From Neolentinus lepideus HHB14362 ss-1 (lineage: Eukaryota; Basidiomycota; Agaricomycetes; Gloeophyllales; Gloeophyllaceae): DNA of 64,000 nt. The notes below the pieces were generated by a model. The model searched no databases and was not told the DNA's origin. It saw only the letters and a program-made list of their open reading frames with translations. The stretch covers positions 324,016 to 388,015 of the forward strand of contig KV425565.1 of NCBI GenBank assembly GCA_001632425.1, in the 5' to 3' direction. The stretch's first letter is position 1, and each line of letters starts with the position of its first letter. A program made the position numbers and the translations under genes. This document shows, one piece after another, positions 46,946 through 59,054 of this stretch.

Positions 46946-47280
46946 GTTTGAACAACGAACTACTCACCAGATGCGGGGAGGTTCAACAAGTACTGCCGTC
47001 TGGCGGTCGATCCACGTTTGCCACACTGCATCTCTGAATCTCAGATCCTTTGCACAGCCACTTGCCCAACACATTCCCGGGCCTACGAACAGCTGCCCGC
47101 AGAAAATGTTTTATTATGTTGTTTCACTTCGTAGTAAGAAGCCCTGGCCTGACGTTCCGACAAGCCTGAGCCTTGCAAAGCCAGGCCTTGAACAGCACTA
47201 CGCGGCAGGATGTGGTCGACACATACGAATAACCACATTCTTCAACTTCCTGGCCACTAGGACGTAGTAAGGACGATCGT
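46946..47280. other. unique sequence between duplication arm and alcohol dehydrogenase
   Basis: No match to arm A. A plus-strand frame runs through from arm B but is antisense to the pseudogene. No gene recognised. Confidence 0.5.
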
Positions 47281-48834
47281 CTACTGCTCATAAATTCCTT
47301 CCAACAATTTTACAACCTTCTGGTACGTCGGATCTTCCTTCGTGCCCATGGCCCGCTCGACGATGTCAGGAATATCTTCCTTCGGTATGTTGTACTGTAC
47401 GAGACTGCTCTTCAAGCCGAGATCTGTGACAAGTCTGATTGCGCAATCCGGTTGTAAATTGGTGAATAATGAAGATACAGTACAGCTTACTTATTGATGC
47501 TTTTCGATAGTTGAAGCACGTCTCCTTCGACTGAGCCGATGGAAGGCTGACGAAGATGAAACAGTGCACCAGCAAGCCATTCCTTGTCCTCCTGCGATCC
47601 CGTCTCGGCTTTCAGTGCAACGACAGGAGCGAGAGTTAGGCACTATTTGCAGTGCCATAAGCGAAAGTCTGCTACAAGTACAGAGCTTGACCCTTACTGA
47701 GGTAATCCCGTGCGGAATATGATACCTAGCACCTAGCTTATGCCCCAATGCGTGCGAGATACCCACCGGACTACCTGACATCAATTTCGAATCGGCCGGA
47801 ATAACGGGGAAATTACCTATATCTCTCAATCTTGATCGGCCACAGGCTCATCCACGCCGCGACCTGCAGCTTCTGTCTATAGAATACATTGCTCGGGTCG
47901 GCCTTCGACAGGGGTAGATATTTGAACAGGTCCGCCAGGGCCTGGTAGCACAGCACTTTCATCGGTGGGATCTCCAACGGGCGGTACAGGTTTTCTGTTA
48001 CTCATGAGCTTCGATATGACTGAGTCGAGGTCGACGGCGCAAGGCTCACCGACTGCGTGGTCCACAGCGCGCATGCCCGAGGCTAGCCTATACACCGTCG
48101 TTTAGAGATAAGCGGTCTCGTATCAAAGAGGGCAGGCTTGCCATAGTCGTTCAGGGGTGGCCAGGGTGAGCTCAGCGTCCAGTATAATGCCAGCAGGAGC
48201 CAGGTGTGGGTCACTGACGACTGCCTTATGACCTTCGTCGTCTGTGAAACCAGCACCTGCCTATCAGGTGTCGCAATGACACATCACAGAATATCTCTTG
48301 GTTCGACATGCTTACCGTATACTCGGCCGCGCTCAGCGTGGTGGGTATAGCCACCTGTGGCACAATATCGCCACCATAGTCTTTGTGTAGGAAATGAATG
48401 ACAGCTTTGGCTGCATCGATGGGTGAGCCACCGCCCACAGACACGATTATGTCCGCTCCGCAGTCTTTCATCGTTTGGATGCACTTCCGGATACCCGCGA
48501 CAGGGGCGTGCTCGCTGATCTCCCAAAAGGTGGCTCCGTAGGCGCCGTGGTCAGAGAGGACTTTCTCGACACTCTTGATAACATATGTCTATACAAGCCA
48601 ACCACGTGCAGATATTAGATCGCGCACGCTAATCAAGGAAAGCATAGCACTAGCCTTGTCATGCAAGGACTTCCCGGTGACGATCAGTGCCTTTGTTCTC
48701 CCCAGACTGTCGAGGAGCTTAGGCAGAGCAATCGCCAATGATCCCGGGCCATAATACAAGCCTTTCAGTTCGGTGAAGGAATAAAATCCACGAATATTGG
48801 TCGACGCATCCTGACCTAAAACTAATGCACTCAT
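47281..48834 (-). CDS. iron-containing alcohol dehydrogenase / maleylacetate reductase-like, paralog 2
   Basis: Paralog of the gene at 41552-43121 with the same motif order: FTELKGLYYGPGSLAIALP, KALIVTGKSLHDK, CGADIIVSVGGGSPIDAAK (about 48400-48460), VAIPTTLSAAEYT, ILDAELTLATPERLW, ASGMRAVDHAVG (about 48060) and the metal-binding IPHGITS (about 47705). It ends KVVKLLEGIYEQ. No mitochondrial-like extension is seen when the ATG at 48834 (MSALVLGQDAST) is used; an ATG at 48876 would add 14 residues. Dehydrogenase or maleylacetate reductase activity is inferred from the superfamily. The protein differs from paralog 1 in many positions, so this tandem pair is much older than the antiporter duplication. 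Confidence 0.83.
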
Positions 48835-49579
48835 GGCGGTCAATAAGGGAGGAACAATGTCCCAGAAATCCCGCACCTGATAATAAGTGCACCCAGGCGT
48901 TTCTCTGAACCTAATTACTTACCAATAGGTCACCGGGTCCTCGTCACCATCAACGACTGTCTCAGGCTATCTCAGGTTTTCGAAGCGGATACGTTCAGCA
49001 GTACTAGCTTCCGGTAACCCTACTTGCACCGATGGTATGAAGTAATGTGCGTAACATGATCCGGCAGCGGCGGTGCCAACTGGCAGATCAAAGCTTAAAG
49101 TCTCTGACAAAGGGACAGTAGAAAAACATCTGGGATCTTATTCATTTCTCACCGTTTTCTCAGTTAAACATGCGGGCGTGTCATAAAAAGATTTAGTAGG
49201 CGAACAACTGTCTTTGACTCGGATGGACTACGTAGAAATGCAGCCGGATAATTTGCGAAACGAACATCGGGTCATCAAGAAATTCCAGGACTCCGGAAGG
49301 GTTGGCATGCGCAAGCTCTAGTAGTAGGAACGGGATCACCTAAAAGGATGGGTCGAATTCAAGAAGTTTCGTGCTTCAAGGCGTTCAAGTTTCAAGGCAG
49401 TTATTTTTGAACGGCTGTCTGACGATTCACTCGGTGCCAATATTGCGTTATTGCATAAACGTAACATGCGGATCTATATTGAAAGAGGCACCTATCGTCG
49501 AGCCAATGACTGAGGCCTGAGTTACTACCCTTCAAGACGAAAGTCCGCCCAAAGTTCACACTAGATTTCTAAGCCCTCG
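48835..49579. other. divergent intergenic region
   Basis: Promoters of two divergent genes; no coding frame or RNA seen. Confidence 0.5.
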
Positions 49580-50803
49580 TTGATGGTTTACTCATGCATC
49601 TTGGGCTTACGGATGCGACTACGTGCAGTACTGAAAAGAGCTTGCAAACCCCTAACCTCATCGCGACGCACAATGTCCTCCGACTCCAGAATACTAGTAC
49701 TACCGCCCTTTGATGCGACCGCATCATTTAAGTATACCGAATCCCCGAACCCGCAGTGGAAGCTCGGGGATGGCATGCCGCTCAACAGTCCACAGGCAAG
49801 ACAGTGGAAAGAAGATGAGAAGCTGGGCTGGAAGACTTGGGACATGGATGAAATGCCGAAGCCGTGAGTTCCTTGTCAATATCAATGGGGTAGGGATATA
49901 ATGTATGGATGTGTGTAGGGCCAGGTATAAGCTATTGACGAGCGCGGTCGGTCCGCGTCCAATCGCGTTCGTGTCCACGTTATCCGCGGACGGCATCCCG
50001 AACCTCGCCCCCTTCAGGTAAGAACCCGTTCATATATATTATCAGTTACTTATCGATCTCCTATACAGTTATTTTTCCATGGTTAGTCACTAGTCAAGTT
50101 CGGACCGGTCTCAGAGGACATATATTGATGGACTGTACGGATATGCAGGTTGCACATGACCCGCCCATCGTCAGCATCTCCTTCTCGCTGCCGCCAAATA
50201 GTCCCAAGGATACGAGGGAGAATATCAGGATAACGAAGGAGTTCACGGTCAACTTGATCAGTGAGCCCTGGATTGAGGCTGCGAACGCGTGCGCAGTGGA
50301 TGCGCCGCTGGAAATTGATGAATGGGTCGTGAGCGGCTTGACGAAAGAGCCCAGCGTAAGTAAGATAGGAACCGCATGGTGTACCATATATTCATTCACT
50401 TCAATGCAGGACGTGGTCAAGCCTCCCCGAGTGAAAGAGAGCGCTGTCAGCCTGGAATGTGAGGTGTGTACAGTAACAATTCCATTACACGACGCTGCGC
50501 ATGAGCTCACCATTTGTAATACCCCAGCTCTTCCATTTCCAAGACATCTGCCCTCCGGGGAGCGATCTAGTGACAAACACGTTGGTGCTCGGGCTCATCA
50601 AGAAGGCGCACATCCGCAATGCGGTACTGGCTCAAGGAGGCAACAGCGTCGATCCAGAGAAGCTTCGGCCTGTGGCCCGGTTTGGTGGGCAGACGTATGC
50701 ACGCCTCGGTGATGGCTTCGAGTTGCCCAGGCCAGCATGGAAGAATGTTGAGAGCATCGTGCATGGGCTGATGGGTGAGCCGAATGGGCACTCGTCTTCG
50801 TGA
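49580..50803 (+). CDS. flavin reductase-like (FMN-binding split barrel) protein
   Basis: Six exons (49580-49863, 49919-50017, 50069-50081, 50149-50355, 50410-50463, 50528-50803) join in frame to 310 residues; a start at 49673 would give 279. The core is a flavin reductase-like domain: YKLLTSAVGPRPIAFVSTLS, GIPNLAPFSYFSMVAHDPP, FSLPPNSPKDTRENI, FTVNLISEPW. The GPRPIAFVST and NLAPFS stretches form the FMN site of the split barrel. Such proteins reduce or bind FMN and often act with oxygenases. The longer start would add a basic, mitochondrial-type leader (MRLRAVLKRACKPLTSSRR), so dual targeting is possible. Exon 3 is only 13 nt. Confidence 0.85.
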
Positions 50804-51572
50804 GGGGAACCGCAGGTGCCTGAGATGATATTAGATAGAATGAGAATAGAGGGTGTTGAGGTTTGAATGGCGAGTCATTGAAAGTGTATGTACGAAGAGC
50901 CCGAGCTTATTGTATGAATCAGGAATATAAAGACGAAAGATGCGGGAAAAGTAGAAGGTGGCCAAGTTCAGCCACAAGTAAACCAAAATTCATAGTCTAG
51001 ATCTAGGACCCCGGGTATCTGGGCGAAAACAACCAAATAGAAAACTCTTCCAGATCAAGTCTGTTCTTTACAGGTCAGGATGTGAAAATCGATGAAATGT
51101 AGACATCGTTTCCTCGGACTACAAATTTCGATCGACACTAACGGATTTTCGACTCACCATTGTGAATGTCCTTTGAAGCCACGCTGGAGGGATTGGTGCA
51201 TCGAGAAGGCTTCCCGCGTCATTGAGGCAGCTATTCCATTGAAAGGGACAGGAAGTTTCTCAGGAACGACAGATTTGTGTCGACCCGAGCTGCAGCTTGA
51301 GCTTGAGTGACCACGATTATTATCAAGAAAATTCTGCGCATGAGGCTTGCCCATCCCCGCCGACAGCCATCATTTGGGCCTATGTATCCTCCTTAAGCTT
51401 GATCCCAGCGTACCAAGTGACCAGCGAATATTGTCTTGAATTAGGAGACGCTATCAGTGAAAGAAGGATGGCGAGCAAGTATCCGGGGTCGTGTTACACT
51501 TGAGTCACATCTTACAATTAATCTTGCCGCTGTGATGAAAGACCGAGCAAATGGCCGCTGAGTAGAGACAAG
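50804..51572. other. intergenic, no gene seen
   Basis: 3' flank of the flavin reductase gene followed by sequence with short frames only. Confidence 0.5.
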
Positions 51573-52050
51573 TCATAGTTCGTTCAGAAAGTTCTGGTAG
51601 AGTTTATGAAACCTTCGTGGGTTCTGATTGACTCGTGAAAGCCGGCCAATCTCCAGCGATATCTCCTGGGAGCTGCGGACATTCGGCCAGAGCTTGAACG
51701 TGCCCAATGTCAGGAGACCAGAGATAGCAGTTTTAGAGCTAGGGCCATCCGGCAGGGCAAGGCTAGCTGTTCTCGATTTAGGCGTCGAAGATTCAGACAT
51801 AGCATTGAATTTACCAGACGATCGGGGCCTGAGATTGAAGTCACAGCAGCACCGGCGTCACTTGCGTATGGGTACCGTATGGTGTTCGGTATTCCTGGCA
51901 GGCACAATGAGTTCGCCTTCGCAGCAGAGAGTCCCAGTGCGCCGGATTTGCTGCATCAGCATGAAGACAGAGATAACTGGCAAAGGCATGGCGGCGGGGG
52001 CTGTAAACACTGCCCCAGCTATTTAGAGGAGATACAGGGCGTGCGGGTAT
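51573..52050 (-). pseudogene. membrane-protein fragment, possible gene remnant
   Basis: On the minus strand a hydrophobic stretch AGAVFTAPAAMPLPVISVF is followed by MLMQQIRRTGTLCCEGELIV (about 51905-52010), then, beyond an in-frame TGA, by a hydrophilic tail starting near MSESSTPKSRTASLALPD and ending at 51573. The look is that of the last helix and tail of a multi-helix protein, but no upstream helices are found and no splice pair removes the stop in phase. I do not recognise the family. Confidence 0.3.
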
Positions 52051-52443
52051 GTGGTATAGAGTAGACAAGAGGCTTGACCACAGATCCTCGAGGCGTAAGT
52101 GAGGCCTTCATTCGAACCCGTGATTGGCGTGAACGCTGCTGCCGGTTTGGGTTAGCGCCACGTGGTACGTCTATGCATATTCAAAGTTGCCTCCGCTTAG
52201 CCGTTGTTATACCACCTTTCACAGCCCGGCCGTCCATCTCTCGAGCCCCAGCTGTACGTTGTTGCTGTTGCCGTCGTTGGCCACGTCTGGCACTTTCTCT
52301 CGCGTCGTAGACGCCATTTTACCGGGGAGTAGCCCCCATAATTTCGGGAGGCAGGTTGTAAGTTACGGTTTATGTGCTCGTGGCGTTGAAATTTACACTA
52401 TGCGCAGGCCTTATAGATTGCCAATATCAGCAGAGCGGCCACG
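52051..52443. other. upstream region of the Sec7 gene
   Basis: No coding frame. Presumed promoter and 5' UTR of the Sec7/PH protein. Confidence 0.45.
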
Positions 52444-55400
52444 ATGGACCAGTCAAGAGCAGAACAGCGTGCAGTCGCGATCGCCAAACTGAAACGGGCC
52501 GCTTCGTTACCCCGGATGAAGGACGGGAGGCGCCCACCTATGCATGTCGAAGCATTCAGCGAGGGCGAGAAGATGCAGGCAGAGGAGCACAAGGAGGAAG
52601 AAGGTGCTGTAGTGCAGAACGGAGAGTCCAGTGTGCAGCTTGATCTACTCTCGGTTGATCCGCCGCCGTCGTCCGCAGTAGCAACCGGAGAGCTCGAGGA
52701 GCAAGAGGAATCTACACCTCCGGAGCCGGATCCCGAAAACGAAATTGAACCCGAGGCTGAGCCAGACGCTGAGTTCGAACCCTCTCCTGCGAAGAAGAAA
52801 CGGCGCTCGAGGTCGCGCTCGAGATCAAGAGGTTCGAAGGACTTGAGGAGCAGACCAAAAGCTATTCCTTCGCCCGCGCCGAATAATGCTACGCTCTATG
52901 CTAACGAATCCTCTGCTGATGAGGGCCGCCCTCAGTCCCCGTTTATTGTCCCTCCACAGCTCATCTCTCCTGTGCCATCCTATTTTGCCCAGCTACCTAC
53001 TGCCGCGTTATCGAGATCCGCCGAGTCACCCTTTCTCTATCCTGGCACATCCCCTTCCACTCCTTTACCTTCCCTTGAAGCCCTACAACGAGGCCTGTTC
53101 CGATCGAACAGTACAAATATGACACATCGAATGCTGGCTATGCACAAGCTCACCGGAGGCACGGAACCATTGGAATCCTTCACGTCCCCATCTCCCCCTC
53201 CCCCCTTGTCTGCAGGCCGTTTGAACAGAAATAACACTGTAACAGGTGGAGAACGGTCAGCTGCACGACGCCTCATGCTGAATCGGATAGGTGAGCGGTT
53301 GAAGGAGACTGATGCAGAGCTGACGAGTGGCGGCGAAGATGCAGCCACTCCAGTTTCGCCGAGACGCCGGAAACGGCGATCGCATTCTCGTAGAAGTGCT
53401 TCCCGTGCATCAACCGTGGTCGACGATCGGGATCTGTCATCGACTACGCCAAATACGCCTGCAGTCGTGCCTGCGCCGCTTGGACCTTCCTCCTTAGATA
53501 ACATGCCAGACCCTCCGCGACCGCCTTCATCTCGTTCAAATCATAGTCTTGGTCTGCAGGTATCGACATTGGATCAGAATTTAGACGATGTGGATACACC
53601 GACAGAGGAGGTGAAGACTCCCGTACAGTCGACAAGACCACGGCGTAGCGTAGTGGTTGAAGATGAAGATGACCACTTTTCGCCGCCACGACCAGCCTTC
53701 ATGGGGTTGCCTGCTACGCCTCGGAGATCGCAAGGGGTCGTTCGTGTAGCACATACGTCAGACGCCCCGTCTACCATCTCGTCGGATTCTGCGGTTGGAG
53801 TCCCAGTGTTTCTTTCTGGCAAGACTGTTTCCGGGGTAGATCTGTTTCCAAGCAGTCCATTCCACACTCCTCTGCGCGAGAAGGTATCGCATGACGACGA
53901 CGACGAGGAAGTGTTGTATGAACCTGAAATAGGTGCAACTCGATGGGCAAACAGGGTCACGAATGATCGAGAAGTTAGCTGGGTTGCGCAGTCAAGTAGG
54001 TTCCTCAAAGTTTCGGGTGTGTTACCTCACTAATAGCAATCAAGTTCCAGAGTCTCGTCCGTACACCGACATCTACGACAGGGAGATCAGTTGGGCAGCA
54101 GAGCCAGGTACGGAGATTATCATGCTATTCATTTATTGCAGTGTTTTGACAGGAGACCTCAGTACCGGAGTCTCGAATGCCCATACATGATGACGAGGAC
54201 GATGAAGATAAAGAGGACGAGGAGCCGACGTGGGACGAGCGGCAACCCCCGGACACCTTGTCTTCCCCAGCAGACGCGAACTACCGAGTCTCCACAGGTT
54301 CTCGAGAGCTAGTCGTGGAGCTAGACACGTCCGCAGAGCCAACGCCATCTTACCTTCCCCCGTCACCTCTTGCCACCACTGCCTTGCAGATATCTGGAAC
54401 GCCCTCACACTCTGTCCGTGATGAGTCAACTTCTTCACCAACCTGCTCACCGGGCGATTTTTTTCCTCCTGCCCCACCTTCCCTCCCTTACCCTTCTCAT
54501 CATCACAAAGAATTGCCAGATACACCCACGCATCACATCGATCTTGCTGGTCTGGAGGAAGCGCACATTACCTCGAAGCGGTCTGCTGATGGTGGCATGT
54601 GGGACAAGTTCAAGAGGCCGTTTACAAGGACCGGTTCGATTAGCGGTCGTCGGTCGCGTACGAATAGCGTCAGCACGCGAGAGAACAGGAGGGATAATAC
54701 TGACTCTAGTGTCAGCCGGGAGAGTGGTGCAAGTCAAACGAGTGCGAGGTTGGACAAAGGCGAGAACGGTGTATTCGCTCAGCAGCAAGCCCAACCGGCG
54801 TCGGTGATGCAGTCGCCGTCTGCGTCGGGGTCGTTTTTATCCTTAGCGCCCCAAGCGCCTCCTCGAAATGGAGTTTCACCTGTACCTCCTGCATCCTCTG
54901 CCGATATGGCGAAGTATATGGATGCGAAACTGTTCCCGTTCCCTGGGATGAAGAAACTTGAGGAGGAGAGGAATCGCGCCAGAGGGATGTCGGCTTCGGT
55001 GTCTTCGCCGGATATCATTTCCCCTTCTTTCAGTCAGGGTCTCTCAGTGGATCAGATCACCCCATCGTCATCGAGCTCTTCAACCCAGCCTGCGCGTTCA
55101 CCTGAGCTTGCTAAAGATCGGAAGCTGTACCACCAGGCTTCGGATTCACGTTTGATCTCCAAATTCAACGGTACTCTCGCATCACCGCCTATCTCCCAAG
55201 CTCCATCTGCATCGTCTAATCACGAGTATACTAAAACCACGCCTGCTCGCAGTTTATCACATCAGCCCAGCTCTTCGAAATTACCTACTACCAGAGAAGG
55301 TGTCAAGAAATGGCTCAAGGACAAGTTGGTTTTCTCCTCTCAACCAACAACATCTCTTCCTCTGAACTCGGCGCAGTATTCGCCACCGGCGTATGAGCCG

Positions 55401-57719
55401 AAGTTTGCAGTAGCAACGAAGCCTTCTATCTCTGATCTATTGCGGGGTCGCAGAGAGAATGAGTTCGCGTCAGATGCAGATGATGCAGCTCAATCGAGAA
55501 CGGACAGCAACACCAGCACCCTCCAAGGTCAAGCCATTGAGGCAGGCTACATGACTGTGAATGTCCGCCCTCTATTGACAGATCCTACGAAAGCCGTTGT
55601 CAGGAGTGGTTCTGGTAGAGATGTGCCAGTCTTTTCGACTTTGTCAGACCTTCAGTCTGTCTCTTCGCCCCCAGACGCGCCGTCGACCACGCCTGAGCCT
55701 TTCTCATCCGTCGACGAGTACCCTACGCGCACCACCTCTGAATCGTCTTCAGCTTTCTCTTCTAATGCACCCTCCAGCCCTCGGGAAGAGTTCAACTCTC
55801 AAGGAGCCGTCGTTCTGGAGCGACTGGATGAGATGTTGGGTCGTGGCCCACGGAGTCCCATGTGGGCTAATGTAACAGATGAGCCACCTCGCAAACTGAT
55901 CCAGTCCTCTGCTGTTTTGCAAGTTGCCAACTCCAACACTGTGAAGGACCGCTTCCTATTCCTCTTCAACGACATTCTTGTCATCGCTAAGCCCATCATG
56001 CGCGATCAGGATGCTCTCCGCGATCCGATGTCATCTGCTGCCTTGGACAGGAAATTCATCGTCAAGAGCGTAGTGCAGCTGCAGAAACTTCAGTTCAATG
56101 CGGATCGCGACGACCCACCTCTCCGCGGGACGCTGGATGCGAATCAGCCGCGGCATCCTATTATCAGATCCTTCGTCTATCAGTTCGCCAAAGACCCCCA
56201 CCAAGCTATTGCCTCTCTCTTTGACAGACTTGGGACTCGAGACGATGCAATGGCATTAGGCCAGTTGCTATTCCGGACCCTTGATCTGGACAGAGCACGG
56301 CTAGGAGAATATCTATCACAGCGCACGTCCAAAATGGTCTTGAAGTCGTATGTCGACAGTTTCGGCTTTGCTGGTCTCCGTGTAGACAAGGCTTTGCGTG
56401 CTTTCCTGATGTCAATTCATTTTCCCCCGAAGCAGTCTCAAGTCGAATATCTGGTGGACGCTTTTGCGAGTAGATGGTATGAGGCCAACGCTGGTATCGT
56501 CGCATACTCCAAGGACCTGGCGATCCGTCTCGTGCGAGCAGTCGTGCATCTTAACGAGGTCCTACACGGAGGCATCTCTCAAGAACCAGGTGCCACACAA
56601 TATCCTCATAGGAATGTCACCAGCCGCGATTTTATGGATGCTTTCAGACGCACAAGGAGCCTTCTTCCCGACGATCTACTAGAGCGGATTTACTCTTCTA
56701 TCCGGCGTGAGCGACTCTGCCAATCAAGGAACCCTGCCTCAGGCACGCCTGATATCCCGATTTCTACCAAACGACCTCTGCCTTCCCGCTTGACCTACCG
56801 TGTGCAATCAGATCCCATTATCGTCCGGATACCTCAACCCGATCCTGACCTGCAAATAACATTACACGGTCAAGACCTCACCTTCGATCCTTCCGTCTTG
56901 AACTTTTCGAAGTTGTCTGAGGCTTCCTTCCGTGTCACAGGTACTTCACTTGGTCCCAAGACGATCATCATGTGCCGCTCCGGTCCCAATTCATTGAAGT
57001 ACTGGGGCTTACCGCTCGGCAGTACAGTGATGGTCGAGCGCGCCTTCATGCGTAACACGTTCCAGATTGCGTTCATGAACCACGAACGGGAGAAGCGGAA
57101 GTACATGTTCAGCGTTGAGGACCCCGTGTGGCGACATCAGTGGATTTCATCCTTAAAACACCACATTGAGACTGCCCGGCAAGCTGCACAAGGGAACTCG
57201 GATAGTAGTGGACCGTCAAAATTCCATAGAGCCACGGAGAAGGTGGCTTTGCGCGTGCTTCAGGAGACATTGATAGGGCCTTCTGATCCTCCTACTCGTC
57301 CATCTACGTCCAACGTGGACAAAGCTCTGCGAGGCTTCGTGTCTTCCTCGTCACCGCAACATATGTTGAACGGCGGTCTAAGTCCCGGTAGTCTGGACAG
57401 CTCGAGACGAAGCGGACTCTACTCTCACGCCCGATCGAAGTCCCGGAGTCAGATCTACCATAAATATGGTGCAGGCAAGTTCGAGATCGAACTCGGCAAC
57501 GAGAGTAGTAGCAGCGCGCTGGAGCAGTCTCAAGATGAGCAGGACGATGATAGCACGGCGGTGCAACCACGATGTCGACTGTGGTCGGGACAGGAGCTGA
57601 CGATGATGTGTCAGAAGAACAGCTCGATACCTCTCGTACTGTCGTTCTTGCAAATTGGGTCTCCAGAAGCGATGAGTACACGACCACCAGGGGACGTGTG
57701 GCCTGTGGCGGCAGGTTGA
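52444..57719 (+). CDS. Sec7/PH-domain Arf guanine nucleotide exchange factor-like protein
   Basis: Three exons (52444-53995, 54037-54107, 54153-57719) join in frame to 1729 residues. The first 1080 or so residues are disordered and rich in Ser, Pro and charge. At about 1090-1170 a PH-like strand set appears (KDRFLFLFNDILVIAK). It is followed by a Sec7-type helical array (about 1210-1400): AIASLFDRLGTRDDAM, LDLDRARLGEYLSQR, VDKALRAFLMSIHFPP, VEYLVDAFASRWYEAN. A second PH domain follows (about 1450-1560), with WRHQWISSLKHHIETA as its C-terminal helix. Sec7 proteins load GTP on Arf GTPases at membranes. The glutamic-finger position, normally in LPGE-A/S-Q, reads PPKQSQ here, so catalysis by the usual mechanism is doubtful. 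The small exon 2 reads through in phase without stops, which ties the two large exons into one gene. Confidence 0.85.
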
Positions 57720-58240
57720 AGTGGCATTGTTCTCTTCTGTAAATAGTAGGTACGTGTTTATAGTATCACTCCTGCGCTTTGCCGACTGAAGCTTCTCATT
57801 CAGGATGTCTTGCATACTGCCCACTCTCTCACCCTCACTTACTATGACTGCTTGCTTTCGCATTGCATCTCTCCTCGTATGGCACGAACTAATTATTCTC
57901 TTATCACCTATGGCTCGTCATTACATACTAATCTCGTATACCGTTCATACAAAGTACTAGTGTTCACTGCTATTCATCTATCGCTCCTTGTCGCAATGTA
58001 GTCTATCTCAGATGCACTCTGTTCTGTTGTCACTTTTCATGTATTATGCTATGCCGGTAGTAGATGTGGCTATAATCTCACCACTGGATCGCATACAAGA
58101 TCGTTTCACTATGCGAAATAGAGATGGAAGCGAGCGAAGCGTGAATTAATTGTGATGACACGTCGACGACAGATTGAGTGGTGCATGTAATATCTTGTAC
58201 TTGAGTAAAGTTACTTTTAGAGGGTGGTTCTACAGTGAGG
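57720..58240. other. convergent 3' flanks
   Basis: Pyrimidine-rich 3' region between the Sec7 gene and the MIA40 gene. No gene seen. Confidence 0.55.
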
Positions 58241-59054
58241 CTATGAGCTGTTGCTTCTGGACGGAGTAGTCCTTGACGCAGGAGGACTGAGTGAGGAGGC
58301 GGAGGCACCGGCGGTGTCGGTCGGAGGAGTATCGTGCAAGGGCTCCTGTACAGCAGCTGAGGCAAGAGCGTCCTCGTCGTCATCATCAGCCATAATATCT
58401 GACAAACGATATCAGCTTATTGCTCTAACAGCGAACAAATGTATGCTGTACCTTCGCCGTACACGTCGGGGTGCTCCCTGAAGCAGTCTTGCATCAACTT
58501 GAACTTTTCGATGCAGTCGATGCCTTTGGGCTCCTGCTCGGAGAAAACGAAGCATGAGAAGGCTTCGCGGAACTGGAGGCCGCAGGGTCCGTGGGCCATC
58601 CCGCCCAGGCAGGGACAGTCCCAGTTGATCTCGCCTGTTACGGGGTTGAAGGCGCCGCCTGAAGACTCGGAGTCCGCTGCCTCCTCAACACTTTCTGACT
58701 CGTGGTCCAGGGCTTCCTTTTTCGCGGAAGACGATGGAGCGGGACCGTCTGGCGAATGTGAATGAGGCTCGACGGCAGATGGAGCTTTCGGGGCAAGAGA
58801 AACCTGCTTCTCTGACAAGGACAACGTCTGTTTCATTAAACATTCCGTTTTCATCATTGTGAACACTCACGGGGTGCAGGCGAGTCCGAGTGTAGCTTCT
58901 GGTTTTCTGAGGTCATCGCCCAGGTAAGGTATGCACCTGCGGTAGCGGTGGCTGCTAAGGCAGCGGTTAAACGACGAGACGAGCCAGCACTGACAGGGCG
59001 ACGTGCTTGGATGTGCGCATATCTTCGTACCGTGGCCAACAGCGAAGGTCGCAT
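58241..59054 (-). CDS. MIA40: mitochondrial intermembrane space import protein Mia40
   Basis: At least three exons on the minus strand. The N-terminus [19 protein letters not shown] is an amphipathic mitochondrial presequence, followed by the inner-membrane anchor [17 protein letters not shown], the fungal arrangement. The catalytic core lies at about 58475-58625: the redox CPC motif in [14 protein letters not shown], then the twin CX9C scaffold [11 protein letters not shown] and [11 protein letters not shown]. Mia40 oxidises incoming small cysteine proteins in the intermembrane space and is re-oxidised by Erv1. An intron after DVYGE leads to a last exon (58241 to about 58393) encoding a 51-residue acidic then Ser/Thr/Pro-rich tail starting [12 protein letters not shown]. 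Splice phases fit. Confidence 0.92.

Noticed and set aside
46431..47267. 278-codon plus-strand frame crossing the arm B junction
   Set aside because: For most of its length it is antisense to the truncated gene copy, and the matching antisense frame exists in arm A. It is Gly-rich because it mirrors a Pro/Ser-rich frame.
54133..54190. Reading the Sec7 locus as two genes with a start at 54177
   Set aside because: Exons 52444-53995, 54037-54107 and 54153-57719 have matching phases and no stops, which supports one gene.
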